Positions 61,999 to 64,000 of a stretch of 64,000 bases of DNA are shown in pieces. Position numbers and translations under genes: made by a program. This DNA comes from Ilyonectria destructans (lineage: Eukaryota; Ascomycota; Sordariomycetes; Hypocreales; Nectriaceae), in the NCBI GenBank assembly GCA_020740775.1, contig JAHEWK010000028.1, forward strand, positions 434,001 to 498,000. Direction: 5' to 3'. The notes below the pieces were generated by a model. The model was given only the letters and a program-made list of their open reading frames with translations, made no database searches and was not told the origin of the DNA. The stretch's first letter is position 1; each line of letters opens with the position of its first letter.

Positions 61999-63702
61999 CT
62001 AATATTCTAACTTATAAAATGGTTCATCCGTTTGCGCCTGTGAAACACTCTTCCTGCGGAAGATCTTGTTCGTTATTTGTCGGATGCTCATGCGTCGCGA
62101 CTGAGGTCTTTCAACCTTCTCGGCCTTTTCGGCTTCATAATAAATAGTCTCCAATGGTGGTCGTCCTTCCTCACTCACTCGAGGTGCGACAAATCGTCTC
62201 ACGAACCCAGCGCTAGACGACATAGATCTCCGACGCCCTGGGATCTCCTGGATTGGGTGATCTCGGATATGGGGCACCGGGCTTGCTGTCGGCTGCGGCA
62301 GACTCGGTTGGGGGGTGGGTGATGAGAAACCACTCCGGACGGGAAAGGTTTGCGCTCGTGGCGGATACGCGTTGCTAGTCCGTCGTTGTAATGTTGCTGG
62401 TGGTGGGCGGGTATTTGCCATCGCTGGCCAACCTTCCTGTCGGAGGTTGATCCACGCTGCTGTCACCACCATTAGAAGCTTGATGTCTTCTGGAACAGCT
62501 TTGGTTAATCGGCCTTCAGCACTGGTAGCATTTGTTGCCGTCCAGTCCGGTGCGCCCATAGGGTCAACAGCTGTGGGTCGCGTCGGCGGGTATCGACCAC
62601 TCGAAGTTGACATGGTATTGTAGGTATCGAAAACGTCCAGCGCATTCGACATCAGGGTGCCCATAATGGGATGTCTCCGAGTGTCCGGGTGTATCATGCT
62701 AAAAGTCCATTTGAACTCAGGCGGCACAGGACTTGATGGGGGCGACGCGTTGCTAGTGGCGGCTCGGAAAGTAGACGCGAGAGCTGGGGCAGCTTTCTTC
62801 ACCCAGCGTGCCGTGCTAATTCGACCTCGCTCGTCGACACCAATAAATTCATAGGAGCCGTTGGCCATTAGGCTTGCCTCCCAGGTCGAGCCATCATCCA
62901 TCACGATCTCTGCGGCGTCTTCTCCCATGTGAGGGAGTGGGCCGACGACCGCAATGAGATCTCGTTGGTCCAAGCAATCCTCCACGTCAAGTGAGCCTGG
63001 GGATGCTGGTGTATCATAGTCCTCACTGCGAACGATGAGAAGGTCGTTGAGGCCCAAAACAGGCTTGGCGCAGAAGAGGCGAGGGCATCGTTTGGCTAGT
63101 CGCGGTACGATGGCAGATCCGACAACCAGGCTTGAGGGGAGAACGTCAAAGGCTGGAGTAGGTCGCTTGTCGGTGAGGTCCTGTAGCTGGAGTAGCAGCC
63201 GCGGGCGGACCTGCGATAGCCTGCGTTGCTTTGGTCGTAATCGAGGGGCGGGATGTGCGAGAATGAACTGAGTTGACTTCCGCGGGGCGCGCTTCCGCCT
63301 GGTCCTCTTCCTGGTTGAGGATGAACAGTCGCTGAGATCGCTCAGATCAGAGCAGGCTGCTGACGCTTCGTCCTCGCTCTGCGGGGACTCTACGAGTGGC
63401 AGGTCGTCATCGGTCTCGGGCTCGCGAAACCGGACTGAGAGCTCCCTCCGAGGCATGTAGTCAGAGGTTGGCCGTGGACGAGTGGTTCGGGGAGCTACGG
63501 GGGCGTGCTCATGGTAGGACACAGGTCGAGGAGTAGGGCCTGAAGGTGGAGGAGCCACGGCTGCGGTGGTTCTCGTTTCCGAGTCGGGGGGCTGACGGAG
63601 AGCGGATCGAAGAAATGGCAAGCGTCGAGGCGGTTGCTGAAGAGATGGTCGCGTTGCCGAGTATTCGTGGCCGTGTAGGCTGGCACCGGAGTGAAGGAAC
63701 AT
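61999..63702 (-). CDS. Conserved fungal protein of unknown function
   Basis: Single-exon frame of 567 residues from ATG 63702 (MFLHSGASLHGHEYSATRP); an in-frame extension upstream starts only with TTG. The N-terminal 160 residues are Pro/Ser/Arg-rich with an acidic patch (SEDEASAACSDLSDLSDCSS) followed by a basic one (RKRTRRKRAPRKS). The central part looks folded: SLVVGSAIVPRLAKRCPRLF, WEASLMANGSYEFIGVDERG, ARWVKK, and FKWTFSMIHPDTRRHPIMG. The C-terminus is basic (RRMSIRQITNKIFRRKS). I recall this organisation in uncharacterised proteins of many Pezizomycotina; no enzyme motif is present. It is transcribed in the same direction as BLM10, 1.9 kb away. Intact. Confidence 0.65.
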   Translation of the reverse strand: MFLHSGASLHGHEYSATRPSLQQPPRRLPFLRSALRQPPDSETRTTAAVAPPPSGPTPRPVSYHEHAPVAPRTTRPRPTSDYMPRRELSVRFREPETDDDLPLVESPQSEDEASAACSDLSDLSDCSSSTRKRTRRKRAPRKSTQFILAHPAPRLRPKQRRLSQVRPRLLLQLQDLTDKRPTPAFDVLPSSLVVGSAIVPRLAKRCPRLFCAKPVLGLNDLLIVRSEDYDTPASPGSLDVEDCLDQRDLIAVVGPLPHMGEDAAEIVMDDGSTWEASLMANGSYEFIGVDERGRISTARWVKKAAPALASTFRAATSNASPPSSPVPPEFKWTFSMIHPDTRRHPIMGTLMSNALDVFDTYNTMSTSSGRYPPTRPTAVDPMGAPDWTATNATSAEGRLTKAVPEDIKLLMVVTAAWINLRQEGWPAMANTRPPPATLQRRTSNAYPPRAQTFPVRSGFSSPTPQPSLPQPTASPVPHIRDHPIQEIPGRRRSMSSSAGFVRRFVAPRVSEEGRPPLETIYYEAEKAEKVERPQSRRMSIRQITNKIFRRKSVSQAQTDEPFYKLEY

Positions 63703-64000
63703 GGTGGCCGGGCCAGTCCTAGATCGATCCCATGCGGCAGGCGCGAAGAGGTCGTTATAACAGAGATGAGGAGGGTTGGCAGTTGAAGCGGGAGCCAGGA
63801 CTAGGTCGGTTGGATAGTTCGATGTGTGCAAGGTAAGGTCAAGGTCAGGAGAGGTGAGGCAGCTACGAGATTGTATATGTGCGATGGCGGTAGCGGTAGA
63901 GAGCCGAGTAGTCGAGTCGAAAGCCGGTCAGACAACCGATCACGTCCAATCTGGCGGGCTGGCGAGCTGGCAGGCTGGGGGTATATGGTCTGACAGACCA
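63703..64000. other. Upstream region of the last gene
   Basis: Promoter-side sequence. The final 40 bases contain GGCGGGCTGGCGAGCTGGCA, weakly similar to the 3601-3890 minisatellite unit. Confidence 0.3.

Overview
The window looks like nuclear DNA of a filamentous ascomycete (Pezizomycotina; a Eurotiomycete such as Aspergillus or Penicillium is plausible but not proven). The signs are many short GT-AG introns of about 45-65 bases with CTAAC/CTGAC-like branch sites, fungal-type regulators (Zn2Cys6, C2H2, LaeA-like methyltransferase, a NACHT protein, an FTA2-like domain), and fungal LTR, hAT and Tc1/mariner relics. There are no bacterial operons, no CRISPR array and no tRNA I can support.

Layout. 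From 1 to about 54 kb the DNA is accessory in character: intact small genes are scattered among pseudogenes, solo LTRs, MITEs and minisatellites. 0-6.5 kb: TPR fragment, JmjC-like cupin gene next to a 20-base minisatellite, two small unknown genes behind a second minisatellite, and a conserved fungal gene with a duplicated tail. 6.7-7.7 kb: solo LTRs. 9.1-10.6 kb: a LaeA-like methyltransferase with eight introns. 11.4-24 kb: several genes broken by single in-frame stops or frameshifts, plus a hAT transposase relic. 26.4-33.9 kb: a retropepsin-fold-like protein, a nested LTR/hAT-MITE insertion, an FTA2-like gene, an LTR carrying a Mutator-like MITE, and a short NACHT NTPase. 34.2-36.3 kb: a calcium/proton exchanger pseudogene split by a solo LTR and an Ace2/Swi5-type zinc-finger relic. 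39.7-49.1 kb: a regulatory cluster holding a dual Zn2Cys6/C2H2 factor, a SET-domain methyltransferase physically joined to C2H2 zinc fingers, and a chromodomain protein. 49.8-51.2 kb: a structurally complete Tc1/mariner element.

From 54.1 kb to the end the DNA is core-like: the proteasome activator BLM10/PA200 gene (three exons, no break) and a conserved fungal protein of unknown function.

The most unusual feature is the SET + C2H2 gene at 43.5-46.1 kb, whose domain plan recalls animal PRDM proteins although its AWS/SET/post-SET core is of the SET2/ASH1 type. It lies 2.4 kb from a chromodomain reader. The repeat history can be read directly: LTR insertions with 5-base target duplications, later insertion of MITEs with 8- and 9-base duplications into those LTRs, and stop codons in several host genes that fit C-to-T change (RIP-like decay). 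All exon structures below were worked out by eye from reading frame and splice signals.
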